This document shows, piece by piece, positions 1 to 8,336 of a stretch of 64,000 nucleotides of DNA (its first letter is position 1; each line of letters begins with the position of its first letter). The notes under the pieces were generated by a model. It had not been told where the DNA came from, made no database searches, and saw nothing but the letters and a program-made list of their open reading frames with translations. The position numbers and the translations under genes are program-made. Where the stretch lies: assembly GCA_964484265.1 (NCBI GenBank), contig CAZAFH010000003.1, positions 1 to 64,000 on the forward strand, in the 5' to 3' direction. The stretch is from SIAQ01 sp964484265 (lineage in GTDB: Bacteria > Planctomycetota > Planctomycetia > Gemmatales > Gemmataceae).

Positions 1-55
1 AGCTTCAGGAGCTGGTTCCCGTTAGGGAGTGGAGGTTCGAGTCCTCTCTTCGGCA
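1..55 (+). tRNA. tRNA-Leu (anticodon CAG), 3' part only
   Basis: The window opens inside the anticodon stem. The loop TTCAGGA at 4-10 has anticodon CAG at 6-8. A long variable arm follows (TCCC/GGGA type, about 17-29), as in class II tRNAs. The T stem-loop is GGAGG-TTCGAGT-CCTCT at 31-47. The 3' acceptor strand CTTCGGC lies at 48-54 with discriminator A at 55; CCA is not encoded. The class II arm, discriminator A and CAG anticodon point to leucine rather than serine. The 5' half lies outside the window. Confidence 0.88.
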
Positions 56-69
56 TTCTTACCCCGCAA

Positions 70-106
70 GGACTTTGGTCAAATGGCCAGAGTCCTTTTT
101 CCTTTT
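70..106 (+). terminator. Rho-independent terminator after the tRNA
   Basis: GGACTTTGG (70-78) pairs with CCAGAGTCC (87-95), with one G-T pair, around an 8-base loop. It is followed by T5-CC-T4. Its place 15 bases after the tRNA end suggests it ends that transcript. Confidence 0.85.
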
Positions 107-270
107 GCGTTAATCATTTTGCAAGCATCGTTTCGGGATTAGTCTGTTGGGAATCAGGATTCAGGTGCCAATGATTTCCCGAACATCCTCGCAACTCGAG
201 AATGATTGTAAGATCACTCTACCTTTGGCTAAATAAGATAGGCAATCACTGTGTGAACGAGAAACAAACG

Positions 271-1542
271 ATGACATCCAATACTCGACGCGGCGTTCGG
301 ACGTTGATACTGAGTCTGCCTTACGTTCTTCTCGCGGCTATGCCGCTGTCGGCAGACGACTGGATGCAGTTCCGCGGACCCGGCGGGCTTGGCCAATCGA
401 GCAGTCCCGTCCCCACGCAGTGGAGCGACGACAAGAATCTTCTCTGGAAAGCCAAATTGCCCGGGCCTGGCTCGTCCAGCCCCATCGTCGTCGGCGACAA
501 AGTCTTCGTGACCTGCTGGACTGGAGCGACGAAGAAATCGACAGCCACATTGAAACGCCACGTCGTCTGCTTCGATCGCGGCGGTAAAATGCTCTGGCAG
601 AAAGACTTCCCCGCGCCAGCCAAGGATTTCCCGTTCAAAGGATACACCGCCCTGCACGGCTATGCTTCGTCCACTCCCGTGTCCGACGGAAAACGCCTGT
701 TCGTCTTTTTCGGCGCCGGCGGCATGCACGCGCTTGATCTCGACGGCAAGGAACTTTGGCAAGTCAGCCTCGGCACGCGGTTCGGAAAATGGGGCAGCGG
801 CGCCTCGCCGGTCCTCCATCAGAACCTCGTGATCGTTCCCGCTGCCGTCGAGTCCCATCAGTTCGTCGCACTCGATCAGGCCACCGGCAAGAAAGTCTGG
901 TCGCAGAAGGTAAATGGCGAAGAATCCTGGAGCTCGCCCTTGCTCGTTCAAGTCGGCACGCGAACCGAACTTGTCGTCGGCGAAGAAAAACGCCTGCTCG
1001 GCATCGACGCCCTCACCGGCGAACTCCTCTGGACCTGCGGCGGCATCAACGACTACATCTGCCCAACCGCCGTCGCCCATGGCGGTATCATCTATGCAGT
1101 CGGCGGCCTGTCCGCTCCTGGCGCCCTCGCCGTCAAGGCGGGCGGGCGTGGGGATGTCTCAACTTCGCACCGGCTTTGGACAATAAAGAAAGGTTCCAAC
1201 GTCTCATCTCCGGTCTTCCACGATGGCCACCTCTACTGGGCACATGACGAGAGCGGCATCGTCTATTGTGCCGACGCAAAGACAGGTAAACTCGCCTACC
1301 AGGAACGCCTGACGCCCGCTTCGGAACGGATCTACGCCTCCGTAACCCTGGCGGATGGCAAGCTCTTTTACGTTAGCCGAAACAACGGCACGTTCGTCCT
1401 CCAAGCCGGTCCGCAATTCAAGATGTTGGCCCGCAACCAGTTCGCTTCGGACACCAGCGTCTTCAACGGCAGCCCCGCCTTTGTCGATGGCCGAATCTAC
1501 CTTCGATCGGACCAGGCGCTTTACTGCGTTGGAGCGAAGTAG
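271..1542 (+). CDS. Secreted PQQ-like beta-propeller repeat protein
   Basis: A 423-residue protein from the ATG at 271. An upstream in-frame ATG at 202 would add 23 residues with no signal-peptide character. From 271 there is a basic start (SNTRRGVR), a hydrophobic stretch and a probable cleavage after LSA, so export is likely. The mature part starts WMQFRGPGG, the usual opening of planctomycete PQQ-like (BamB-like) propellers, and repeats blades of the form SSPIVVGDKVFVTC, STPVSDGKRLFVFF and SSPVFHDGHLYWA. Such proteins are beta-propellers of unproven ligand; no quinoprotein dehydrogenase active site is evident. It converges on the phosphatase gene, with a gap of 9 bases. Confidence 0.85.
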   Translation: MTSNTRRGVRTLILSLPYVLLAAMPLSADDWMQFRGPGGLGQSSSPVPTQWSDDKNLLWKAKLPGPGSSSPIVVGDKVFVTCWTGATKKSTATLKRHVVCFDRGGKMLWQKDFPAPAKDFPFKGYTALHGYASSTPVSDGKRLFVFFGAGGMHALDLDGKELWQVSLGTRFGKWGSGASPVLHQNLVIVPAAVESHQFVALDQATGKKVWSQKVNGEESWSSPLLVQVGTRTELVVGEEKRLLGIDALTGELLWTCGGINDYICPTAVAHGGIIYAVGGLSAPGALAVKAGGRGDVSTSHRLWTIKKGSNVSSPVFHDGHLYWAHDESGIVYCADAKTGKLAYQERLTPASERIYASVTLADGKLFYVSRNNGTFVLQAGPQFKMLARNQFASDTSVFNGSPAFVDGRIYLRSDQALYCVGAK

Positions 1543-1551
1543 GCCGAGGCG

Positions 1552-2463
1552 TCAGGCTTGTGTTCCGCCGTCCATTCGTGCGACGATCACCGTGATGTTA
1601 TCTCGGCCGCCTTGCTCATTCGCTTCGGTGATCAGGGCTTGGCATGCATTGTGCAGATCGGTGTTTGCCTGAAGGATCGCGGTGATTCGATCTTCGGAAA
1701 CCATTTCCGTAAGACCGTCGGAGCAGAGGAGCAAGACGTCGCCGGGATGGATGTCGAGGCTATGCAGTTCCGCGCGTACGCCGCGTTCGGAGCCGCCGAG
1801 GATGTTGGTCACGACATGCCGAAACGGATGGTTCGCTTCGTTTTCCGCTTTGAGTATCCCGCGGCGAATCATTTCCGCGGTCATGGTATGGTCTTGAGTC
1901 AAGCAGCGCAGTTTGCCGCCGGAATGCAGGTAGCATCGGCTATCGCCAGCGTGCGCGACGAATAGACGCCAATTGACGATAAACGCCATGGTCAGCGTGG
2001 TGCCCATGCCGCGCCATTCGGGATGGTGCTCGGTTTCTTCGAAGATGCGAGAATCAGCCTGATACAGCGCGTTCTGCAACTCCCGCAAAGCATTCTGCTC
2101 TTCGCTGGCTTGCAGGTTGGAGAATCGCCTAAGCGTATTGAGCAAAAACTCCTCGATCGTCGTCACCGACAAACCGCTGGCGATTTCGCCTGCAGTGTTT
2201 CCGCCTACTCCGTCGGCCACGAGGAAAACGTATCCGCGGTTGCAGCTGTAATTCGTCTGAGTTTGCGGGAGGTTGGTGTGGTGGATGCGCAGGCTTCGCG
2301 CCAGTTCCGCGATGACGAAGCAGTCTTCGTTTGTTTTCCGCATCCGTCCCGTGTCGCTCAGTCCGTGGCTTGACACGGTCAGTCGCGGCGACGAACTTTT
2401 CCCTGTCGAGTTTTCGACCGGCGTGGCCTTGGTTCGGGAACGGAATAAATCTAGGATATTCAT
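1552..2463 (-). CDS. PP2C-family Ser/Thr protein phosphatase
   Basis: A 303-residue protein with the PPM/PP2C motif set: SDTGRMRKTNEDCF (about 36-49), the metal-binding VADGVGG (82-88), VAHAGDSRCY, LLLCSDGLTEMV and, near the C-terminus, GGRDNITVIV. It should be a cytoplasmic Mg/Mn-dependent phosphatase acting on phospho-Ser/Thr, the counterpart of Hanks-type kinases; one such kinase is at 23.1-25.5 kb. The first 30 residues are a polar tail outside the domain. No transmembrane segment is seen. It starts at an ATG divergent from the DUF1559 gene, with about 100 bases between them. Substrates are unknown. Confidence 0.93.
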   Translation of the reverse strand: MNILDLFRSRTKATPVENSTGKSSSPRLTVSSHGLSDTGRMRKTNEDCFVIAELARSLRIHHTNLPQTQTNYSCNRGYVFLVADGVGGNTAGEIASGLSVTTIEEFLLNTLRRFSNLQASEEQNALRELQNALYQADSRIFEETEHHPEWRGMGTTLTMAFIVNWRLFVAHAGDSRCYLHSGGKLRCLTQDHTMTAEMIRRGILKAENEANHPFRHVVTNILGGSERGVRAELHSLDIHPGDVLLLCSDGLTEMVSEDRITAILQANTDLHNACQALITEANEQGGRDNITVIVARMDGGTQA

Positions 2464-2563
2464 GACGTGCTCGTGCTATTTGGGAATGGATTAATGCGTT
2501 CCTTTATATTAATTGGCTGAGATTTTGCCGCCTGACGTGCAGGCTCGAACGTGGGATCCTTAA

Positions 2564-3358
2564 ATGCAACGCCGTCGTGCCTTTACTCTGATCGAGCTGC
2601 TCGTGGTGCTCGCGATTATTGCGATCCTCATCGCGCTATTGGTGCCGGCCGTGCAAAAAGTGCGTGACACTGCCGCCCGCTTGCAATGCGCGAACAATCT
2701 GCGGCAGATCGGAATTGCGGTTCACGGGTATCACGATAGCAACAAGGGGCTGCCGCGTTATCGGGTATGCGACACGACTTCCGGATTGTACGATGCGAAT
2801 TGCTACGCTCTACCTTCGGCGACCATCTGGACTGGAACAAAAGAGATCTGGTGGGCGCCTTACGACAATCGCTCGGCCCCGTCATCGCCCACCGTCGCGC
2901 AGGGCCTGGCCAATGACGACAATTCGTACAACAACGGCGGTTACCCTGCGGGGTTGATTTGGCCGTTCGTCGAGCACAATATCGCGGTTTTCAAATGCCC
3001 GAAGGGTATCGATCTCGTCACGACGCAACCGTTTCAGGTGAGCTATGGCATGAACTATGTCAACGGCGGACCGAACGGAAAGAAGCTCGCCAACCTCGAA
3101 AATGGAACGTCAAACATCATGATCGTATGGGATCATGGCAAGACGCCCGGCTGCGCCGATTCGACGCATGCCGCCACCGCCGCGAATCCGCGTGGACCTT
3201 GGCCCTGGCCTGACGCGGGGTTCACGCATTATCCGTCCAATCGCCACGCGAGCGGCTTCAACGTGCTGTTCTGCGATGCACATGTGAGCCTGCTGACGCA
3301 GAACGATCTCGGCACAACGATGTTCCTTGCAAGCGGAAATGTCCCGGCTTTTCCGTAG
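2564..3358 (+). CDS. DUF1559 protein with prepilin-type N-terminus
   Basis: 264 residues. The start RRRAFTLIELLVVLAIIA is a type IV pilin/pseudopilin signal: basic leader, cleavage before Phe7, and Glu at mature position 5 (Glu11). The helix continues to about residue 30, followed by VRDTAARLQCANNLRQIG, the usual start of the DUF1559 (SBP_bac_10-like) domain. The C-terminal FCDAHVSLL is this family's H-x-DG-like motif. Planctomycetes carry many such genes; they are thought to be pseudopilin-like envelope proteins, and the exact role is not known. No pilus assembly genes are nearby. Confidence 0.92.
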   Translation: MQRRRAFTLIELLVVLAIIAILIALLVPAVQKVRDTAARLQCANNLRQIGIAVHGYHDSNKGLPRYRVCDTTSGLYDANCYALPSATIWTGTKEIWWAPYDNRSAPSSPTVAQGLANDDNSYNNGGYPAGLIWPFVEHNIAVFKCPKGIDLVTTQPFQVSYGMNYVNGGPNGKKLANLENGTSNIMIVWDHGKTPGCADSTHAATAANPRGPWPWPDAGFTHYPSNRHASGFNVLFCDAHVSLLTQNDLGTTMFLASGNVPAFP

Positions 3359-3368
3359 GTGGCGTCCA

Positions 3369-3403
3369 CCGCTTGCGGCTTAGCGCTCAGCGTGTACAAG
3401 CGG
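3369..3403. repeat. Intergenic palindromic repeat, family A
   Basis: CCGCTTGCGG followed by CTTAGCGCTCAGCG and ending in a partial reverse arm TACAAGCGG. The core CCGCTTGCGG-nn-TAGCGCTC recurs at 14654 and 38546, always between genes. It lies between the convergent ends of the DUF1559 and DUF1549/1553 genes. Confidence 0.6.
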
Positions 3404-3414
3404 AGCTGATAATC

Positions 3415-5886
3415 TCAATGCAACAGTAGAAAATCGCGGCTATTCAGCAGTGCCCAGAACAGATCCTGTATCGCTTCCAAGCGGCGCTCGGCATGGGTCT
3501 TCAGGTATTCCGTTCCCAGTTTGGATTCCGCCGCAGTCGGACGGCGTGCTACTGACCAAAGGTACAATTCCGTAACCACGTCGGCGTCTGAGATTTTTTG
3601 TCGCGACAACAGGGCTGCCCGGCCGTTCCCGTTGGCGACCCGCGCCTGGATGCTTTTGCCGTTGAGCAGATGTAGCGCCTGAAGCATGTTGGACCCGTTA
3701 TCGCGTTCGCATTCACACGCCTCCATCCGCTGGGCCTGGCCAAACAACCGCAGGAATGCATTTTCGCTATTGGCGTCAGGAAGCTGACCAGCTCGGAATC
3801 CGCCAGGAACACCAGGGAAATTTTCGCCCACGCCGGTCGCCTGGATCAACGAATCCAAGAGCGCCTCGGCCGGAATGCGTCGGGGAATGGCGTGCGAAAA
3901 ATTCTGTTCGTCATGCTTGTTCGATTCGTTGGGCACGCTCGAGCGTTGATAGGTCTGCGAGGTGACGATGCGACGCATCAGGTGACGCAGGTCGAATTTG
4001 TGTTCAATGAAATCGGCCGTCAGGGCGTCGAGCAGTTCGGGATTGATTGGCGGGTTCGTGCTTCGGATATCGTCCACCGGATCGATGATGCCGCGATGGA
4101 AGAAATAGCTCCACCAGCGATTCACGATGCTGCGAGCGAAGAACGGATTCTTCGGCGACGTCAGCCAGTCGGCATAGGCCAGGCGCCGGTCGGTGTTCGG
4201 CGCCAGCTTCGGTTCCTCGCCGCCGAGGAAACGCGGCGGTTGTGCCTTGCCCGACCGCGGGTTGTTGGCGTTGTTGACCGCCAGGTTGAGCTGAACAAAC
4301 TTCATTCTCTGCACACCTTGCGGAGCGCGCGTGTCGGGCCTTATCGAAACCTGATTGAAGAAACTCGCCAGGCCATAGTAGTCGGCCTGGGTCCAGTTTT
4401 CCATCGGATGGCTGTGGCAGCGGGCACAGAGCATGCGGACGCCGCAAAACACCTGCGTCGCGCGTTCGAGGGTTTCGTTGGCGTCCTTGCTCGGAGCGAA
4501 GTAGACGGAAGCCGGATCGTCCACCGCTCCGCCGCGCGCCGTCAGCACCTTGCGTGCGAAGACATCGATCGGCATATTCGACGCAACAGCGCTGCGGATC
4601 CATTCTCGAAACAGGTATACCGAATTGGGGCTGGCATTCGTGCGTGAATTCTGCAGAAGATCGCCCCACTTCAAGGACCATTGATCGACGAACTCGGGCC
4701 GAGCGAAAAGAGCGTCAATAAGGGCCTCGCGTTTCTTTGGATTTTTGTCGGCGAGGAATGCTTTGATTTCTTCCGGTTTTGGTTGAATGCCAATCAGATC
4801 GAGCGAAACACGCCGCAGGAACTCCTCGTCACCCGCCAGATCCGAGGGCGTGATCTTGACGCGATTGAGTTTTTCGATCACGAAGCGGTCGATCAAGTTG
4901 TTCTGCGGAACCGGCGTGGGGGTGAATTTCAGATCTGGCTTGAGCACGACGACATTGGTCGCTGCGAAGACACGCTCGAAACGGGCGACGACCGCAGTCT
5001 CGCCCGGATCGCCGGCAACGACGATGCCCTCGTCCTCGACGTCGGCGAATTGCGTGTTGTTCGCGCTGATGACGCCGAGCCGAGTGACATCGCGAACGAG
5101 TCCGGTCGAGTAGGTCGCCAGGAGCTGTAGGCGGTGTTTTTGGCCTGGCGCGAGAATCAATTTGTCGGGAATCAATCGCACGCTCACGACCTCGGCCTTG
5201 TCGTTGAGATCGCCCGGCGCGCCTTGCGTGATCCATTTGGTCAGGATCTCGAACGACAGGCTTTTACGGCCAAATCGCGTGCCGCCCTCGTGCGGAACTT
5301 CGCCAAGCGGCTTGGTCACGAGCAGGCTGAGGTCGGGATGCTGGAAGTTCAAGCGTCGGCTGAGCGAATCCTTGGTCGTGGCGATAAAGTCGGGGTCGGG
5401 GTCGGCTCCGCGAAGCGAAAGTTTGAAGCCATTTTTCCCAAGCGAGAAGCCATGACACCCGCCGCCGTTGCACGCGCCGCGCGACAGCACGGGCATGACC
5501 TCGTGCCGAAAACTGATCGCGGGTTCCTTCGCTGGCAGATCGACCTTGACGGCAACGGTCTTCGACACGCCGGCGACCGTTACCGTGACGCTCGTCTGTC
5601 CGTTGCTCACGGGTCGCAGCCAACCCGCCGCATCGACGATTGCGACTTTGCTATCCGCCACCACGAATTTCGCGGTCGAGCGAAGATCCAGCGAGAATCC
5701 ACTCGCCGACTCCCCGAGTACCTGAATTGCGAAAGGCTCGCGTTGATGTTTGATCGCCACAGCCGTTGGCTCGACGCGAATCGAAGCCGGAACGGGCGAC
5801 ATAGGCACCTGCGCGGATGCGCCGTGGCCGAGGCATGCGAGGAGCACCAGACTCAGGAAACCAATTCGACATGGAGAAAACGTCAT
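3415..5886 (-). CDS. DUF1549/DUF1553 cytochrome-c-like secreted protein
   Basis: 823 residues with a signal peptide (1-25, cleavage near ASA-QV). Order: Ig-like (Big_2-type) domain at about 35-115; a haem-like CNGGGCH at 139-145 after FRHEVMPVLSRGA, a C-x4-CH spacing rather than CxxCH; DUF1549 from about 330 (LIDRFVIEKLN to FVDQWSLKWGDLLQ), which includes a standard CARCH near 487; DUF1553 from about 570 (FFARSIVNRWWSYFFHRGI, LMRRIVTSQTYQRS). Planctomycetes have many of these paired-domain proteins; the function is unproven, with a redox or polysaccharide role proposed. It is the last gene of the minus-strand operon 10064-3415, 41 bases after the PPC gene. Confidence 0.9.
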   Translation of the reverse strand: MTFSPCRIGFLSLVLLACLGHGASAQVPMSPVPASIRVEPTAVAIKHQREPFAIQVLGESASGFSLDLRSTAKFVVADSKVAIVDAAGWLRPVSNGQTSVTVTVAGVSKTVAVKVDLPAKEPAISFRHEVMPVLSRGACNGGGCHGFSLGKNGFKLSLRGADPDPDFIATTKDSLSRRLNFQHPDLSLLVTKPLGEVPHEGGTRFGRKSLSFEILTKWITQGAPGDLNDKAEVVSVRLIPDKLILAPGQKHRLQLLATYSTGLVRDVTRLGVISANNTQFADVEDEGIVVAGDPGETAVVARFERVFAATNVVVLKPDLKFTPTPVPQNNLIDRFVIEKLNRVKITPSDLAGDEEFLRRVSLDLIGIQPKPEEIKAFLADKNPKKREALIDALFARPEFVDQWSLKWGDLLQNSRTNASPNSVYLFREWIRSAVASNMPIDVFARKVLTARGGAVDDPASVYFAPSKDANETLERATQVFCGVRMLCARCHSHPMENWTQADYYGLASFFNQVSIRPDTRAPQGVQRMKFVQLNLAVNNANNPRSGKAQPPRFLGGEEPKLAPNTDRRLAYADWLTSPKNPFFARSIVNRWWSYFFHRGIIDPVDDIRSTNPPINPELLDALTADFIEHKFDLRHLMRRIVTSQTYQRSSVPNESNKHDEQNFSHAIPRRIPAEALLDSLIQATGVGENFPGVPGGFRAGQLPDANSENAFLRLFGQAQRMEACECERDNGSNMLQALHLLNGKSIQARVANGNGRAALLSRQKISDADVVTELYLWSVARRPTAAESKLGTEYLKTHAERRLEAIQDLFWALLNSRDFLLLH

Positions 5887-5927
5887 GGAATAAACCTCGT
5901 GTGGTGCATCGAACCAAGGCTCGTGGC

Positions 5928-8225
5928 TCAGGACATCGCCTTCAAGACAAGGGTGACATCGACCTCGCGGCTGCGGACTCGTGCGTTCGGTTGTTTGGCG
6001 TCTGGCACGAACGAGCCGGACAGCTTCACGCTCGAAAATTCACCTGGGCTAACCGTGGGCGGAAAGGTTACGTTGATCGTGAACGCCGACGCGTCGGCCT
6101 TGACGGTGACGACGTCCGCCTTCGCACCCGTTGGCAGGCCCGTGAGCGCCAGGAGCACGTCGGCCTTCAGGCCCGCCCGACGTTCGATCTTTCCTTGCAG
6201 TTTGATGGTGGCGCCCTTCTTTTTATCGAACGCCGTCTCCACGCGTCCCGAACCGTCCAGTTTCACGGCAATGGGCAGCACGACTTCCATTCGCCGAACG
6301 GGGGCGAAAGAAGTAGCAAGCACTTTCTTGGCGGGATCGAGCAACTCGGCCTGCACGGTGACATCGTAGATTGGCGAGCTCAGTTCCGGGGGCAGAATGG
6401 CGGTCACGTCGCCGGTCGATACGCCTGCCGCGAGGTCGGCGGTCTTGTCTTGCCGGATGGCTTTGTTCGGGTTCGGTTGGTTATTAAGGACCGGCGTGTT
6501 CTGACTGGTTAGAAGCGTGAGCTTCACGGTGTTCTTGCCTGCGGGCCGCACGAGCTTGATCGGGAGCAGCAATCGGCTGGCGGGCGAGAGCACGGTGGAT
6601 TCCGGCAGGTCGCGCCAATCGATGGCGAAATCGGCGGCGGAACCGGTCGCCGGCGCGATGGCGATCTCCGACGCCAGCCAGGGCTGCAGTTTTTCCAGCG
6701 GATGATTCTTGACGGTGACGATCTGTTCCACGCCGTCGGCGGTGGCGCCCTTGAGTCCCGTGATGATCGCATCGAGTCCTGCCGCAGTGCGTTCGACTGT
6801 GAGCAGCGTGCCATCGGCGCCGTCGGGGATTGTCGTGCCTGAGAGCTTTATTCCCGGCTGCACATCGGCGCCGACGAGATCGATCTTTGCAAGGAAGCCG
6901 TCACGCCGATCAGCAATGACAGGCAGAACCGCGCGGCCGCCGACGGGGAGCGAGAGTCGTTGAATCGTCGTCGTCAGCGTGAACGCGTCGCCGCCGCCCC
7001 CCGGCCCATCCTGCGGCGTGATCGTGAGGCGATAGATGGCGTGCGGCGAGCCCCGGCCCTGAGCATCGACGACACCGACGACGATCGACGTCACCTTGTC
7101 GGGTACCGTATATTCAAGCACGGGATCGAGGGAGCCTGGCGAATCCTCGCCACGCGCAAGCTGCGTTCCTTTTTCATCACGCACAACAAGTGCAGCGTCG
7201 ATGGCAGACCCAAGGCGCTCGGCGAAGACCTCCAGGCGAATTTTTTTCTTGGGAATGACCGCAATGCGATAGCGATCCTCTTCGAAGGGCGTTTCGAGCT
7301 TTCCACTCACGCCTGCGAGACCAGCAGGAATTTCTTGCGGCTTCGCCGTACTGGGCAATTCAACAAATTCGGCAAAGGGGCTGACGGTGACAAACGGCCT
7401 CGGTCCGCTCCAAACGCCGTTTTTCGGAAACGCCAGCGGTACGAATCCCGGCGCCTTCGGCGTCTTCACGACCGCTTCAAATCCCTCGGCACGAACCGTC
7501 AATGTCTGACCGCGACCGCCCGCCGGGGGAAATACTTGATCGACGCTCGACCACGTGCCGAGCTTGAGCCGAAAGAACGATCCCGCCGCCGCAGCGTATT
7601 CCGCATCATGCACGGTGACGTAATATGTGCCGTCTTCAGGCAGGATCGCTTCCAGGCGAGCATCGCCCAGTATTACTGGCGTCGCCCAGGCCCAGTTGAG
7701 TTGCAACTTCCGGCTGTTGTAGAGGTGAAGGATCGGCCGCAACTTGGAACCGAGGCGTTGTGCCTCGACTTCGATCTGGATTCGTTGTTTCGCCTTGCCT
7801 GCGAATGTTACTTCGGCCACGGCTGCACCAGCAATCGTACCATGAATGGCGCTCGGCAGCTGAGTTATCGGAGCGGTGACGGGGATCTGCGGCATGCGAT
7901 CGACGGCGATGACGACGGGCAGACTCACGCCGCCATCGCTAGCGATACGCAGCTGGTAATAGCCAGGTGGAATATCGTCGGCGAGCGAAACATCGAACAC
8001 GGCCTTCTTGTCGGATCCGCCCAGTTTGAGCGTTTGCTTCGCGGGAAACGGAAGCACGAGGCGAGGCGCCTTGCCAAGGTCATCGCCATCCACCGTGAGC
8101 GTGGCTGCGCCGCCGATGCTAAGCCCGCGAATATCGAGCGTTCGCAGCGTTGGTTCGCCGGCACTGGCAGGGGATGCCGAGAAGCAGATGGCCAACATCG
8201 GGAGAAAGAAATAGTTGGTTTTCAT
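5928..8225 (-). CDS. Secreted protein with two PPC-like (pre-peptidase C-terminal) domains
   Basis: 765 residues with a signal peptide (MKTNYFF to SASPASA-GE). The opening (LRTLDIRGLSIGGAATLTV) resembles an IPT/Ig-like strand set. Two PPC-like beta-sandwich units follow, at about 120-225 (ending DGTYYVTVHDAEYA) and 305-405 (GKLETPFEEDRYRIAV to YRLTI). The C-terminal half has further Ig-like segments. No protease or other catalytic domain is visible, so this is a binding or structural exoprotein. In planctomycetes such genes sit beside DUF1501 and DUF1549/1553 genes, as here: 111 bases after DUF1501 and 41 bases before DUF1549/1553. Confidence 0.8.
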   Translation of the reverse strand: MKTNYFFLPMLAICFSASPASAGEPTLRTLDIRGLSIGGAATLTVDGDDLGKAPRLVLPFPAKQTLKLGGSDKKAVFDVSLADDIPPGYYQLRIASDGGVSLPVVIAVDRMPQIPVTAPITQLPSAIHGTIAGAAVAEVTFAGKAKQRIQIEVEAQRLGSKLRPILHLYNSRKLQLNWAWATPVILGDARLEAILPEDGTYYVTVHDAEYAAAAGSFFRLKLGTWSSVDQVFPPAGGRGQTLTVRAEGFEAVVKTPKAPGFVPLAFPKNGVWSGPRPFVTVSPFAEFVELPSTAKPQEIPAGLAGVSGKLETPFEEDRYRIAVIPKKKIRLEVFAERLGSAIDAALVVRDEKGTQLARGEDSPGSLDPVLEYTVPDKVTSIVVGVVDAQGRGSPHAIYRLTITPQDGPGGGGDAFTLTTTIQRLSLPVGGRAVLPVIADRRDGFLAKIDLVGADVQPGIKLSGTTIPDGADGTLLTVERTAAGLDAIITGLKGATADGVEQIVTVKNHPLEKLQPWLASEIAIAPATGSAADFAIDWRDLPESTVLSPASRLLLPIKLVRPAGKNTVKLTLLTSQNTPVLNNQPNPNKAIRQDKTADLAAGVSTGDVTAILPPELSSPIYDVTVQAELLDPAKKVLATSFAPVRRMEVVLPIAVKLDGSGRVETAFDKKKGATIKLQGKIERRAGLKADVLLALTGLPTGAKADVVTVKADASAFTINVTFPPTVSPGEFSSVKLSGSFVPDAKQPNARVRSREVDVTLVLKAMS

Positions 8226-8292
8226 CGCACAACCGAAAGGGGAAAACCAGAGAGAGTTCGTCGGAGAAGGGCGGCGGGATAGAATCTTCGAT

Positions 8293-8321
8293 CCCAGGGA
8301 TTCGCTGCGCTCATCCCTGGG
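8293..8321. repeat. Short hairpin CCCAGGGAT / ATCCCTGGG
   Basis: Perfect 9-base arms around TCGCTGCGCTC, in the 111-base gap between the DUF1501 and PPC genes of one operon. No T-run follows on either strand, so it is not a standard terminator. It could be a processing or attenuation site, or a REP-like element. Confidence 0.55.
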
Positions 8322-8336
8322 CTTGGACTGCTATCA

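Noticed and set aside
5134..8282. Long plus-strand open frames opposite the DUF1549/1553 and PPC genes
   Set aside because: They lie fully antisense to genes with clear domains, are rich in Arg and His, and have no family signs. High GC leaves few stops.
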